A stretch of 64,000 bases of DNA from Pseudogemmobacter sp044142105 (GCF_044142105.1 NZ_JBGTYM010000001.1:434001-498000), one strand, 5' to 3'; counted from the stretch's first letter, positions 8,664 to 17,323 are shown. Notes: generated from the letters alone by a model not told the origin. Numbers and translations: made by a program.

Positions 8664-9560
8664 ATGATCCTTTTCGGCACCAATCCCATCGCCTGGGCCA
8701 ATGACGACGACCAGTCGATCGGGGCGGATATCCCGACCACCCGCATTCTGGATGAGGCGGGCCGCCAGATCGGCTTTGACGGCATCGAGAATGGCCATCG
8801 CTGGCCGGATGACCCCGAGGAATTGCGCGCGCTGCTGGCCTCTTACGGGCTAAAGTTCATCTCGGGCTGGTATTCGGTCGAGCTGCTGACCCGCTCGGTC
8901 GAGGATGAGATCGCCGCGTGCCAGAAGCACCTTGCCAAGCTGAAACACAATGGCTGCAAGGTGATGATCGTCTGCGAGACATCGAACGCGATCCATGGCG
9001 ATGCGAAAAAGCCGGTGAATGACCGACCCCGGCTGACCGCAGCCGAAATGGTGGAATTCGGCAGGAAACTCGAAGGCTTCGCCGCCTATCTTGCCACGCA
9101 GGGCGTGACCTTGGTCTATCATCACCACATGGGCACCATCGTTGAAAGCCCCGAGGAGATCGACGCGCTGATGGCCGCGACCGGGCCGCATACGCATCTG
9201 TTGTTCGATGCGGGCCATTGCGCCTTTGGCGGCGGCGATCCGGCCAGCGTTCTGGCCCGGCATATCGGCCGTGTCCGCCATTTCCACGCCAAGAACATCC
9301 GCCCCGATGTGGTGGCGCAGGTGCGCAAAGAGGGCCTGTCCTTCCTGCAAGGCGTGGTCGCCGGGGCCTTTACCGTGCCGGGCGATCAGGACGGCGCCAT
9401 AGATTTTGCGCCGCTTCTGCAACAGCTTGCGGACGCTTCCTATGACGGCTGGATCGTGATCGAGGCCGAGCAGGACCCCAAGATCCGCAACCCGCTTCTG
9501 TATCAGACGCTGGGTCTGGCGACGCTGAAGCGGCAGGCCAAGGTGGCGGGCCTGATCTGA
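8664..9560 (+). CDS. iolE: Myo-inosose-2 dehydratase
   Basis: A 298-residue TIM-barrel sugar-isomerase/AP-endonuclease-like enzyme that dehydrates 2-keto-myo-inositol. The N-terminus FGTNPIAWANDDD is characteristic of IolE. Metal-binding residues are likely in YHHHMGTIVE, LLFDAGHCAFGGGDP, RHFHAKNIR and VIEAEQDP. ATG 8664 is chosen because it fits the family N-terminus and has GAGGCAG just upstream at 8652; an open frame extends further upstream but only within iolD. The hairpin element that follows separates it from iolB. Confidence 0.95.
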   Translation: MILFGTNPIAWANDDDQSIGADIPTTRILDEAGRQIGFDGIENGHRWPDDPEELRALLASYGLKFISGWYSVELLTRSVEDEIAACQKHLAKLKHNGCKVMIVCETSNAIHGDAKKPVNDRPRLTAAEMVEFGRKLEGFAAYLATQGVTLVYHHHMGTIVESPEEIDALMAATGPHTHLLFDAGHCAFGGGDPASVLARHIGRVRHFHAKNIRPDVVAQVRKEGLSFLQGVVAGAFTVPGDQDGAIDFAPLLQQLADASYDGWIVIEAEQDPKIRNPLLYQTLGLATLKRQAKVAGLI

Positions 9561-9571
9561 AATCCATTGAC

Positions 9572-9624
9572 TTGGGGGGCTCTGCCCCCGGAGCCCGGGG
9601 ATATATTTGCCAGGATGAAGGGGC
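9572..9624 (+). repeat. Dispersed hairpin element, copy A (upstream of iolB)
   Basis: A G/C-rich element whose hairpin GGGGGC-TCT-GCCCCC is at 9575-9589, followed by a short C/G run, an A/T-rich step (GATATATTT) and GCCAGGATGAAGGGGC. It closely matches elements at 25763, 49047 and 54283, always with the ATGAAG end pointing at the next gene. Here the terminal ATG (9615) is in frame with iolB. Confidence 0.75.
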
Positions 9625-9629
9625 AAGGA

Positions 9630-10442
9630 ATGGCGGATTTGCTGCGAAAGCCGAAGGGGACGCGCGGCAAGGTGCATGACCTGACGCCGGAAGACGCGGG
9701 CTGGTCCTATGTCGGCTTCGGTCTGTATCGGCTGGAGCCGGGCAATGTGGCCGAGGAGCCGACCGGTGACCGCGAGGCGATCCTGGTCCTGGTCGAGGGC
9801 AAGGCGCAGATCACCGCTGCCGGGCAGGATTGGGGCGTCATGGGCGAGCGGATGGATGTCTTTGAAAAGACGCCGCCGCATTGCCTCTATGTCCCGAACG
9901 GTTCGGACTGGCGCGCGGTGGCGACCACGCCCTGCACGCTGGCGGTCTGCACCGCCCCCGGCAAGGGCAACTTCGCCGCACAACGCCTTGGGCCGGAAGG
10001 TATTTCCCTGACACCACGCGGGCAGGGGGCCAATACCCGCCATATCAACAATATCGCCATGGAAGCGCGCGAGGTGGCCGACAGCCTCTTGGTGACCGAG
10101 GTCTTCACCCCCGCGGGCAACTGGTCTTCCTATCCCAGCCACCGCCATGACGAGGACGATTTTCCGCGCATGACCTATCTGGAAGAGACCTATTACCACC
10201 GGCTCAACCCAGCCCAGGGTTTTGGCGTGCAGCGGGTCTATACCGAGGATGGCAGCCTCGACGAGACCATGGCGGTGAAGAACCACGATCTCGTGCTGGT
10301 GCCGCGCGGCCACCACCCCTGCGGCGCGCCCTATGGCTATGAAATGTACTATCTGAACGTCATGGCCGGCCCCTTGCGCAAATGGCGCTTCGCCAATGAT
10401 CCCGACCATGACTGGATCTGGCAGCGCGACAACAAGGCCTGA
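9630..10442 (+). CDS. iolB: 5-deoxy-glucuronate isomerase
   Basis: A 270-residue bicupin enzyme that isomerises 5-deoxy-D-glucuronate to 5-dehydro-2-deoxy-gluconate, the IolC substrate. Family motifs are clear: GWSYVGFGLYRLEPG near the start, and a C-terminal cupin with metal-binding residues in NWSSYPSHRHDEDDFPRMTYLEETYYHR and a late histidine in VPRGHHPCGAPYGYEMYYLNVMAG. ATG 9630 fits the family start (MADLLRKP). An in-frame ATG at 9615 lies inside the dispersed hairpin element and would only add five residues. It completes the iolC-D-E-B set. Confidence 0.95.
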   Translation: MADLLRKPKGTRGKVHDLTPEDAGWSYVGFGLYRLEPGNVAEEPTGDREAILVLVEGKAQITAAGQDWGVMGERMDVFEKTPPHCLYVPNGSDWRAVATTPCTLAVCTAPGKGNFAAQRLGPEGISLTPRGQGANTRHINNIAMEAREVADSLLVTEVFTPAGNWSSYPSHRHDEDDFPRMTYLEETYYHRLNPAQGFGVQRVYTEDGSLDETMAVKNHDLVLVPRGHHPCGAPYGYEMYYLNVMAGPLRKWRFANDPDHDWIWQRDNKA

Positions 10443-10502
10443 CCTCTGGCGCCACGCGGCCCCGCAGGCTAGACGGGTCGCGCAGAAGGTGCGGAGAGGA
10501 TC

Positions 10503-11519
10503 ATGGACGCCACGGTCGAGGCAGAGCTTCTGGGCGGTGTGCCGCTGCCGGCGCTGATCCTGGGCGCGGACGAACGGGTGCTGGCGCTGAATCCGGCGGC
10601 GCAGGCCGTTCTGGGCGAGGCGGCGCTGGGGCGCAGCCTGGCGCTCGTTCTGCGCGCGCCCGATCTTTTGCAGGCAGTGGCTCAGGTCCTGGCGGGCGAG
10701 GGCGCGCGCGAGGCCCTGCTGCGCCTCTCCGATGACAGCCAGTACCGCGCCCATGTCACCCCCTTGCAGGGGGCGACCAAAGCGCTCTGCGTCTTGCGCG
10801 ACATCACCACCGAGACCCAGGCCGAACAGATGCGCCGCGATTTCGTAGCCAATGTCAGCCATGAATTGCGCACGCCCCTGACCGCGATGATGGGCTTCAT
10901 CGAGACCCTGCGCACCAGTGCCAAGGATGATGCCAATGCCCGCGAGCGGTTTCTGGCGATCATGGAGCGCGAAGCGGGCCGCATGAACCGCCTTGTTCGC
11001 GACCTCTTGCAGCTCAGCCGGGTCGAGGCGGAGGAGCGCGTCCGCCCGCGCGAGGCGGTGGATCTGGCGGGGGTGCTGAAATCGGTCGCCGCAACCGTGC
11101 GTTCGGCCGCCGAGGAAAAGGACAGCCGCATCGCCATAGCCGGGGCCGAAGCGCCGGTCTGGGTGACGGGCGATCCCGACCAGTTGACCCAGGTCTTCCT
11201 GAACCTGTTGGAAAACGCGGTGAAATATGGCGCGCGCGGCCAGGAGGTCCGGGTCGAGATCCGCCGCGAGACCAGCTATCGCGGCCCGGTCCTGCGCGTC
11301 GATGTGGCCGATCGTGGCGAAGGCATCGACCCCATCCACCTGCCGCGCCTGACCGAACGCTTCTACCGCGTCGACACCCACCGCTCGCGCGCTGAAGGCG
11401 GCACGGGCCTGGGTCTTGCCATCGTCAAGCATATCGTCAACCGCCATCGCGGCTGGCTGAAGATCGACAGCAAACGCGGCGAAGGTTCGGTGTTTTCCGT
11501 GATCCTGCCCGAAGGTTAG
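10503..11519 (+). CDS. Sensor histidine kinase, PhoR-like, without membrane segments
   Basis: This 338-residue kinase has a short N-terminal PAS-like domain (about 10-100), a HisKA dimerisation domain with H-box FVANVSHELRTPLTAM (phosphorylatable His120), and an ATPase domain with N-box VFLNLLENAVKYG, DRGEGIDP and GGTGLGLAIVKHI. Overall it resembles alphaproteobacterial PhoR, the phosphate-limitation sensor, which often lacks strong membrane helices. No pst/phoU/phoB genes lie beside it, so the PhoR assignment stays tentative. GGAG at 10496 supports ATG 10503. It converges with the nucleoside hydrolase gene, with four bases between the stops. Confidence 0.85.
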   Translation: MDATVEAELLGGVPLPALILGADERVLALNPAAQAVLGEAALGRSLALVLRAPDLLQAVAQVLAGEGAREALLRLSDDSQYRAHVTPLQGATKALCVLRDITTETQAEQMRRDFVANVSHELRTPLTAMMGFIETLRTSAKDDANARERFLAIMEREAGRMNRLVRDLLQLSRVEAEERVRPREAVDLAGVLKSVAATVRSAAEEKDSRIAIAGAEAPVWVTGDPDQLTQVFLNLLENAVKYGARGQEVRVEIRRETSYRGPVLRVDVADRGEGIDPIHLPRLTERFYRVDTHRSRAEGGTGLGLAIVKHIVNRHRGWLKIDSKRGEGSVFSVILPEG

Positions 11520-11523
11520 GGGC

Positions 11524-12465
11524 CTATAGCCGGGCGATCTGGTCTGAAAAGAGCCGGAACAGCCCGTCGCGATCCACATCACCCAGGAAGAGCGCATTGG
11601 CCGGGCGGTCGGTCACCCGCCACCAGTCGGCGACGGTCATGCCCAGGGTCAGCGGACTGTTGACCTCGATCTCGACATTGATATGCCGGCCCGAGAACAG
11701 GTCCGGCGCCAGAAGATAGGCGATCACGCAGGGGTCATGCAGCGGCGCGCCCTCGCTGCCATATTTGGCCGTGTCGAACCGCTCGAAGAAATCGGTCCAG
11801 CCCGCCACCGCACGGCCAACCGGCGTGCCCAGGCTGCGCATCTCTTCGACCCAGGCGCGCGAAGTCAGGGCCTTATGCGTCACATCCAGCGGCAGCACGA
11901 CCAGCGGAACGCCGGATTTGAACACGATCTCAGCGGCTTCCGGGTCGACATAGATGTTGAACTCGGCCGCCGGGGTGATGTTGCCCACCTCGAAATAGGC
12001 CCCGCCCATCAACACGATCTCGGCCACGCGGCCCACCACATCCGGCGCGCGCTGGAAGGCGGTGGCGATATTGGTCAGCGGGCCCAGCGGGCACAGCGTC
12101 ACCGTGCCCGGCGCCTCACGCCGCAGCGTCTCGATGATGAACTCCACCGCATGTTCGGGGCGCAGCGGGCGCGCGGGTTCCGGCAGGTCGCAGCCGTCCA
12201 GGCCGGTTTTGCCATGAACATGTTCGGCGGTCACCAGATCGCGCTTCAGGGGCGCGTCGCAGCCCGCGAAGACCGGGACCGAGCTGCCCGCCAGCTCGCA
12301 GATCACCCGCGCATTGCGCTGGGTCAGCGCCAGCGGCACATTGCCCGCCACCGCCGTCACCCCCAGCACCTCCAGCCGCTCCGGCGCCGACAGCGCCAGA
12401 AGCAGCGCCACGGCATCGTCCTGGCCTGGGTCGGTGTCGATGATGATCTTGCGGCGGTGGGTCAT
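11524..12465 (-). CDS. Inosine/uridine-preferring nucleoside hydrolase
   Basis: A 313-residue protein of the IUNH family, hydrolysing the N-glycosidic bond of (mostly pyrimidine or inosine) ribonucleosides for salvage. The calcium-binding signature IIIDTDPGQDDAVALL is at residues 7-22. Further conserved pieces are CPLGPLTNIATA, VLMGGAYFEVGNITPAAEFNIYVDPEAA, and the C-terminal HDPCVIAYLLAPDLF aspartate. ATG 12465 has GAAGGAG upstream on the same strand; a much longer open frame upstream runs antisense through the neighbouring gene and is ignored. Substrate preference (RihA/B/C-like) cannot be decided. It diverges from the Asp-box repeat gene. Confidence 0.93.
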   Translation of the reverse strand: MTHRRKIIIDTDPGQDDAVALLLALSAPERLEVLGVTAVAGNVPLALTQRNARVICELAGSSVPVFAGCDAPLKRDLVTAEHVHGKTGLDGCDLPEPARPLRPEHAVEFIIETLRREAPGTVTLCPLGPLTNIATAFQRAPDVVGRVAEIVLMGGAYFEVGNITPAAEFNIYVDPEAAEIVFKSGVPLVVLPLDVTHKALTSRAWVEEMRSLGTPVGRAVAGWTDFFERFDTAKYGSEGAPLHDPCVIAYLLAPDLFSGRHINVEIEVNSPLTLGMTVADWWRVTDRPANALFLGDVDRDGLFRLFSDQIARL

Positions 12466-12588
12466 GTCAGCTGCTCCTTCTTCGCAGGCACTCAAACGGA
12501 TCGGCGCCGAACTGTCCAGCCGCCGCAAAGCGCGCTGACAGAAGCGGATTCGGGTGTAAGCTGGCCCGAGTAACCGGAGGGATTGCGC

Positions 12589-13635
12589 ATGGCGGATATT
12601 CTGGTCGGTACCACCAAGGGCCTGTTCATCCTTGAAGGCCCGGATTTCCGGCTGACGGGTCCTTTCTGTCAGGGCTGGCCGATCAACCATGCCATCGGGC
12701 GCGGCGATCAGGTCTTTGCGGCGGGCGGCGGCAAATGGTTCGGCTGCGGCATCTGGCGGCGGCAGGGCGGCGACTGGACCCTGTCGCAAGGTCCGTTCGA
12801 GGGCGCCGAGCAGATGTGGTCGGTCGCCTATGACGGCGACCGCCTGCTGGCGGGGTCGAAACCCGCCTATCTCTACGAAAGCCTGAATGGCGGCGAAAGC
12901 TGGCGCAGGCTCGACGCGCTGACCGACCAGCCCGGAGCAGACACCTGGATGCCCGGCGCGGCGGGGTTGACGCTGCACACCATCCTGTCGGATGGCAAGG
13001 GCGGGCTCTGGGTCGGCATTTCGGCGGCGGGCGTGTTCGAAAGCCGCGATGGCGGGCAAAGCTGGCAGATGCGCAACCGGCGCGGCAACCGGCCCGGTCC
13101 GGCGGGCGCGCTGCCGCGCGACTGGGGCGATGGCAATGAATTCCGCCAGGAGGACGAGATCTTTTCCTGCGTCCACAACCTCGCCTTCGGCGCGGCCGAG
13201 GGGTTGATCTACATGCAGAACCATCAGGGCGTCTATCGCAGTCGCGATGGCGGTGCGGTCTGGGAGGAGATCACCGAGGGCCTGCCCTCGACCTTCGGCT
13301 TCCCCGTGGGCGCACACCCCCGCGACAAGGGCACACTCTGGGTCTTTCCGCTGAATGGCGATGCGATCGGGCGCTACCCGCTGGATGGCCGCGCGCTGGT
13401 GTGGAAAAGCACCGATGGCGGCGAGACATGGCAGGGCAAGGGGCAGGGCCTGCCCGCGCAGGATTGCTTCTTCACCGTCTTGCGGCAGGGCCTGTCGGTC
13501 AGCCGCGGCACGCCCTGCGCCGTGGCCTTCGGCACCAATTCCGGCTCGGTCTTCGTCAGCGCGGATGAGGGCGAAACCTGGCGGGAAGCCGCCCGCCATT
13601 TGCCCACGGTCCTGTCGGTCGAGTTCATGCAATAG
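12589..13635 (+). CDS. Sialidase-fold / BNR Asp-box repeat protein
   Basis: A 348-residue protein with at least five Asp-box (S-x-D-x-G-x-x-W) hairpins, for example SLNGGESW, SRDGGQSW, SRDGGAVW, STDGGETW and SADEGETW, consistent with a six-bladed beta-propeller of the WD40/YVTN/BNR (COG4447-like) group. No signal peptide is visible, so it is probably cytoplasmic. The catalytic residues of true sialidases are not apparent, and the biochemical role is unknown. GGAGG at 12576-12580 sets ATG 12589 as the start over the TTG at 12583. It is divergent from the nucleoside hydrolase (123 bases between). Confidence 0.8.
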   Translation: MADILVGTTKGLFILEGPDFRLTGPFCQGWPINHAIGRGDQVFAAGGGKWFGCGIWRRQGGDWTLSQGPFEGAEQMWSVAYDGDRLLAGSKPAYLYESLNGGESWRRLDALTDQPGADTWMPGAAGLTLHTILSDGKGGLWVGISAAGVFESRDGGQSWQMRNRRGNRPGPAGALPRDWGDGNEFRQEDEIFSCVHNLAFGAAEGLIYMQNHQGVYRSRDGGAVWEEITEGLPSTFGFPVGAHPRDKGTLWVFPLNGDAIGRYPLDGRALVWKSTDGGETWQGKGQGLPAQDCFFTVLRQGLSVSRGTPCAVAFGTNSGSVFVSADEGETWREAARHLPTVLSVEFMQ

Positions 13636-13659
13636 GCCCGTGCCACAGGGGCACGGGCC
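13635..13659. terminator. Perfect 10-bp stem hairpin between convergent genes
   Basis: GGCCCGTGCC at 13635-13644 and GGCACGGGCC at 13650-13659 form a perfect 10-bp stem with a 5-base loop. It begins at the last base of the upstream stop codon and lies before the end of the convergent iron-binding protein gene. No U tract follows, so it may be a weak bidirectional terminator or a 3' stabilising structure. Confidence 0.6.
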
Positions 13660-13704
13660 ATCGACGGGTAGTCTCGACTTGCAGCCTCAGGGAGCAGAGG
13701 GCCG

Positions 13705-14709
13705 TCAGCCGTCGAAATCGACCGTCTCGATCAGCTTCAGCGCTTCGGGGCGCAGTTTGGCGATCTCGGTCAGGCTCTTGCTGTCGGGGGTGAACTCGCC
13801 CCAGCTCGCCACCAGCTCCGACCGCGCCACACCCGGTTTCACCGGATATTCGTTGTTGGTCTCGGCATAGATCTTCTGGGCCTCGTCCGAAGACAGCCAT
13901 TCCATGAATTTCAGCGCCGCATCATGGTTCGGGGCCGATTTCGTCATCGCAACGCCCGAGATGTTCAGATGGGTGCCATCGCCTTCAAAGGTCGGGAACA
14001 CGATGCGCACGGTTTCCGCCGCCGGGCGCTGTTCGGGATCGTTCATCATCTGGCCGATGTAATAGGTGTTGCCGATGCCGATGTCGCATTCGCCCGCCGC
14101 GATCGACTTGACCTGATCGCGGTCGCCGCCATCGGGCTTCTTCGCCAGATTGGCCTTCAGGCCCTCAAGCCAGGTCTTGGTGTAATCGGCGCCGTGATGG
14201 GCCAGCATGGCCGAGACCAGCGCCACGTTATAGTCGTTCAGACCCGAGCGGATGCAGATCCGGCCCTTCCATTTCGGATCGGCCAGATCCTCATAGGTCG
14301 TGACCTCGCCATCCTTCACCCGGTCCTTGCTGGCATAGACGATGCGCGCCCGCGCCGTCAGGCCGAACCAGTGATTGGCCTCGTCGCGGAAATTGGCCGG
14401 GATATTGGCCTCCAGCACGTCCGATTTCACTTCCTGCGTGACGCCCGCATCGACGATCTGCAACAGGCGCGCGATGTCGACGGTCAGGATCAGGTCGGCG
14501 GGCGAACGGTCGCCCTCGGCCACCAGACGCTCTGCCATGCCCTTGTCGACAAAGGCCACATTGACCGCGATGCCGGTTTCGGCGGTGAAGGCATCGACCA
14601 GCGGCTGAATCAGCTCGGGCTGGCGATGGGAATAGACATTCACCTCTTCCGCCAGCGCCGCGACGGGCAGGGCGGTGGTCAGCGAAAGGGCAAGAAGGAG
14701 GCGACGCAT
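13705..14709 (-). CDS. Periplasmic iron(III)-binding protein of an ABC transporter (FbpA/FutA-like)
   Basis: A 334-residue solute-binding protein. A signal peptide is evident (MRRLLLALSLTTALPVAALA before EEVNVYSHR). The N-terminal VNVYSHRQPELIQPLVDAFTAETGI and the double-tyrosine iron-binding motif IGIGNTYYIGQM match the ferric-iron-binding FbpA/FutA/AfuA family; NNEYPVKPG near the C-terminus is also typical. It should deliver Fe3+ to an inner-membrane permease, but no permease or ATPase gene lies next to it. RBS AGGA precedes ATG 14709. The mazG gene lies upstream on the same strand, 90 bases away. Confidence 0.92.
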   Translation of the reverse strand: MRRLLLALSLTTALPVAALAEEVNVYSHRQPELIQPLVDAFTAETGIAVNVAFVDKGMAERLVAEGDRSPADLILTVDIARLLQIVDAGVTQEVKSDVLEANIPANFRDEANHWFGLTARARIVYASKDRVKDGEVTTYEDLADPKWKGRICIRSGLNDYNVALVSAMLAHHGADYTKTWLEGLKANLAKKPDGGDRDQVKSIAAGECDIGIGNTYYIGQMMNDPEQRPAAETVRIVFPTFEGDGTHLNISGVAMTKSAPNHDAALKFMEWLSSDEAQKIYAETNNEYPVKPGVARSELVASWGEFTPDSKSLTEIAKLRPEALKLIETVDFDG

Positions 14710-14798
14710 GGTTGAGTCCTTTTGTCAGGCTTTGTCGTGGCGATGCATAAACCGCCGCGCGGGGTGCGGTCAATGCCTGAGTGAAACACTTGGGAAAA

Positions 14799-15671
14799 TC
14801 AGCGACGCTCTGCCGCAGCCGCCTTGGCGGCCTTTTCCTCGGCCTTGGCGCGGTTCCACAAGGCGTCCATCTCGGCCAGGTCGGATTGCGCCGGGGTCGT
14901 GCCGCCTTCGGCCAGCAGGGCCTCGATACGCTGGAAGCGGCGGGTGAATTTCTGGTTCGCGGCGCGCAGGGCGGCTTCGGGATCGATCTTCAGATGCCGC
15001 GCGAGATTGGCGATCACAAACAGAAGATCGCCGAATTCCTCAGCCACTTCCGCCTCGGTCAGCGTCTCGCGGGCCTCGGCCAGCTCGCCCGCTTCCTCCA
15101 CAAGCTTCGCCACCACCTCATCGGTCGAAGGCCAGTCGAACCCGACCCGCGCCGCCCGGTTCTGCAGCTTCACCGCCCGGGCCAGCGCCGGCAGTCCCAG
15201 CGCCACCCCGTCCAGCACGCCGGCGCGCGCGCCGCGCTCCCGCGCCTTCAGCGCCTCCCAATCCCTGGTCTGCTGCTCGGGCGTCTTGTCGCGCGATTCC
15301 GCGCCAAAGACATGCGGATGCCGCGCCACCATCTTGTCTGCAATCGCCCCGGCCACATCGGCAAAGCCGAAAAGCCCCGCCTCCTCGGCCATGCGGGCGT
15401 GAAAGACGGTCTGGAACAGAAGATCGCCCAGTTCGCCCTTCAACTCGCCCCAGGCCTGCCGCTCGATCACATCGGCCACCTCATGCGCCTCTTCGATCGT
15501 ATAGGGGGCGATGGTGGCGAAATCCTGCTCAAGATCCCAGGGGCAGCCCCCTGCCGGATCGCGCAACCGCGCCATGATTTCCAGCAACCGCGCCATCGCC
15601 GCCTCGGGGGAAGAGACGGGCGTATGGACCAGACGGTCGCTTTCCGCGCGGTCAAGGTGGGGTTCTGACAT
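14799..15671 (-). CDS. mazG: Nucleoside triphosphate pyrophosphohydrolase MazG
   Basis: A 290-residue two-domain MazG. Each half has the metal-binding E-x-x-E...E-x-x-D pattern: EEAHEVADVIERQAWGELKGELGDLLFQ in the N-terminal domain, and VEEAGELAEARETLTEAEVAEEFGDLLFV in the C-terminal one. The LRDPAGGCPWDLEQDF opening is diagnostic. It hydrolyses NTPs/dNTPs to monophosphate and pyrophosphate, acting in nucleotide-pool cleaning. ATG 15671 matches the family start; a longer open frame runs antisense under the divergent amidohydrolase and is discarded. The C-terminal tail is Ala/Lys-rich. Confidence 0.94.
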   Translation of the reverse strand: MSEPHLDRAESDRLVHTPVSSPEAAMARLLEIMARLRDPAGGCPWDLEQDFATIAPYTIEEAHEVADVIERQAWGELKGELGDLLFQTVFHARMAEEAGLFGFADVAGAIADKMVARHPHVFGAESRDKTPEQQTRDWEALKARERGARAGVLDGVALGLPALARAVKLQNRAARVGFDWPSTDEVVAKLVEEAGELAEARETLTEAEVAEEFGDLLFVIANLARHLKIDPEAALRAANQKFTRRFQRIEALLAEGGTTPAQSDLAEMDALWNRAKAEEKAAKAAAAERR

Positions 15672-15729
15672 TGCGGCCCTTCGCGATTTCCTGTTTTCTC
15701 CGGCCAGACCGATCCAAGGAGTTCCGATC

Positions 15730-16899
15730 ATGCCCGTCCTCAACCGTATCGCCTCATATGCCGAGGAAATGAAGGGCTGGCGGCAGCATCTGCACCAATA
15801 TCCCGAACTCGCCTTCGACTGCCACGAGACCGCCGCCTGGATCGCCCAGCGGCTGCGCGAGATCGGCGTGGACGAGCTGCATGAGGGCATCGGCCAGACC
15901 GGCATCGTCGCCATCCTGAACGGCAAGGGGCCCGGCCCGACCATCGGGTTGCGCGCCGATATGGACGCGCTGCCGATCGAGGAGATGACAGGGGCGCCCC
16001 ATGCCAGCAAGGTGCCGGGCCGGATGCATGCCTGCGGCCATGACGGCCATGTCACCATGCTGCTGGGCGCCGCCAAATACCTGGCCGAGACGCGCAATTT
16101 CACCGGCCGCGTCGCCCTGATCTTCCAGCCCGCCGAGGAAGATGGCGGCGGCGGTCAGGCCATGGTGCAGGACGGCATGATGGACCGCTTCGACATCGCC
16201 CAGGTCTATGGCATCCACAATGCCCCCAACGTGCCCTTCGGCCATTTCCAGACCACGCCCGGGCCGCTGATGGCCAGCGTCGACACGGCTTATGTGAAGG
16301 TGACCGGCCGCGGCGGCCACGGCGCCACCCCGCACGAAACCGTCGACCCGGTCGTGGCGCTGGTCGCTATGGTCCAGGCCGTCCAGACCATCATCCCGCG
16401 CAATGTCTATGCGCTGGATGAGGCGGTGATCTCGGTCACCATGATCCACGCCGGCACGGCTTCGAACATCATCCCGGAAGATGGCATGTTCGCCGCCACC
16501 ATCCGCTGCTTCAAACCCGATGTCCGCGCCCTGCTGAAAAAGCGCTTCCACGAGATCGTCGAAGGCACCGCCACTGCTTTCGGCGTCACGGCGCAGGTGG
16601 ATTATGACTGGGGCTATCCCGCCACCATCAACCACGAGGACGAGGCCGCCTTCGCCACCGCCGTCGCGCAGGAAGTGTCCGGCGCGGATGCCGTCGACGG
16701 CAATGCCGCGCGCGAGATGGGCAGCGAGGATTTCTCCTATATGCTCGAGGCCCGGCCCGGCGCCTATCTCTTCCTCGGCACCGGCCCCGGTGCGGGCTTG
16801 CACCATGCGGCTTACGATTTCAACGACGAGGCCGCGCCCATCGGCGCCAGCTTCTTCGCCCGTCTGGTCGAACGCGCGCAGCCCTTGGCGGCCAAGTGA
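15730..16899 (+). CDS. M20-family amidohydrolase (hippurate hydrolase-like)
   Basis: A 389-residue zinc-dependent amidohydrolase of the M20D group (hippuricase, N-acyl-amino-acid amidohydrolase, IAA-amide hydrolase). Diagnostic motifs are RQHLHQYPELAFD, GLRADMDALPIEE, the metal site HACGHDGHVTMLLGA, QPAEEDGGGGQAMV and GSEDFSYMLEARPGAYLFLGTG. A lid/dimerisation domain occupies about residues 185-295. It removes acyl groups from N-acylated amino acids; the exact substrate is unknown. AAGGAGTTCCG places the RBS before ATG 15730. Its 3' end overlaps the convergent membrane protein gene by about 80 bases. Confidence 0.92.
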   Translation: MPVLNRIASYAEEMKGWRQHLHQYPELAFDCHETAAWIAQRLREIGVDELHEGIGQTGIVAILNGKGPGPTIGLRADMDALPIEEMTGAPHASKVPGRMHACGHDGHVTMLLGAAKYLAETRNFTGRVALIFQPAEEDGGGGQAMVQDGMMDRFDIAQVYGIHNAPNVPFGHFQTTPGPLMASVDTAYVKVTGRGGHGATPHETVDPVVALVAMVQAVQTIIPRNVYALDEAVISVTMIHAGTASNIIPEDGMFAATIRCFKPDVRALLKKRFHEIVEGTATAFGVTAQVDYDWGYPATINHEDEAAFATAVAQEVSGADAVDGNAAREMGSEDFSYMLEARPGAYLFLGTGPGAGLHHAAYDFNDEAAPIGASFFARLVERAQPLAAK

Positions 16900-17272
16900 C
16901 GCGCAGGGCGGGCAGGGCGGCGAAACCAAGCTGCCCCGCCAGCCCCAGCGCGCCCGCGGGCGTGACCATGCCGCCCAGAAAGCCGCTCAGGGTCTGGCCG
17001 GTCGCCAGCGCCAGCCCGGCTTCGGCCAGCATCAGCAGCGCAAAGGACAGCACGCCCATGGCGATCCGGTCCGGCAAGGGCAGGGGCCAGCGCCGCAGGA
17101 CGCGCCCCGCCACGGCCCAGGACCACAGCAGAAGCAGCGGCACTTCCACCGCCACCGCCATCAGCACGCCGATCCGAGGCGCGATCCACAACGTCCGCAG
17201 CACGCCCAGAACGAAGGCCAGCGCAAAGACCGGCGCCAGATAGGCAAGGGCTGGCTTGACGTATCTCCGCAT
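16820..17272 (-). CDS. Small multi-pass membrane protein, unknown function
   Basis: A 150-residue protein from ATG 17272 with about four hydrophobic segments (LAYLAPVFALAFVLGVLRT, VLMAVAVEVPLLLLWSWAV, MGVLSFALLMLAEAGLAL, and a Gly/Ala-rich GMVTPAGALGLAGQLGFAALPAL). The last roughly 25 residues are Arg/Trp-rich and are encoded in sequence shared with the 3' end of the amidohydrolase gene on the other strand. I do not recognise a named family. The coherent membrane topology and the otherwise gene-free plus strand here support it as real. An in-frame upstream ATG at 17293 is possible. Confidence 0.62.
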   Translation of the reverse strand: MRRYVKPALAYLAPVFALAFVLGVLRTLWIAPRIGVLMAVAVEVPLLLLWSWAVAGRVLRRWPLPLPDRIAMGVLSFALLMLAEAGLALATGQTLSGFLGGMVTPAGALGLAGQLGFAALPALRVTWPPRAARVRPDGRRSWRRWARPRR

Positions 17273-17323
17273 CGATCCGATCCTTCGCGCCATTCCGCCC
17301 GCCGCATTTTGCAGGAGTTTTCC

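Noticed and set aside
8850..11597. 915-codon minus-strand open frame under iolE, iolB and the histidine kinase
   Set aside because: Crosses three well-supported plus-strand genes and shows no family signature; typical codon-shadow of GC-rich DNA.
12466..13632. Upstream extension of the nucleoside hydrolase frame
   Set aside because: The extra 389 codons lie antisense to the Asp-box protein gene. ATG 12465 has a ribosome site and matches the family start.
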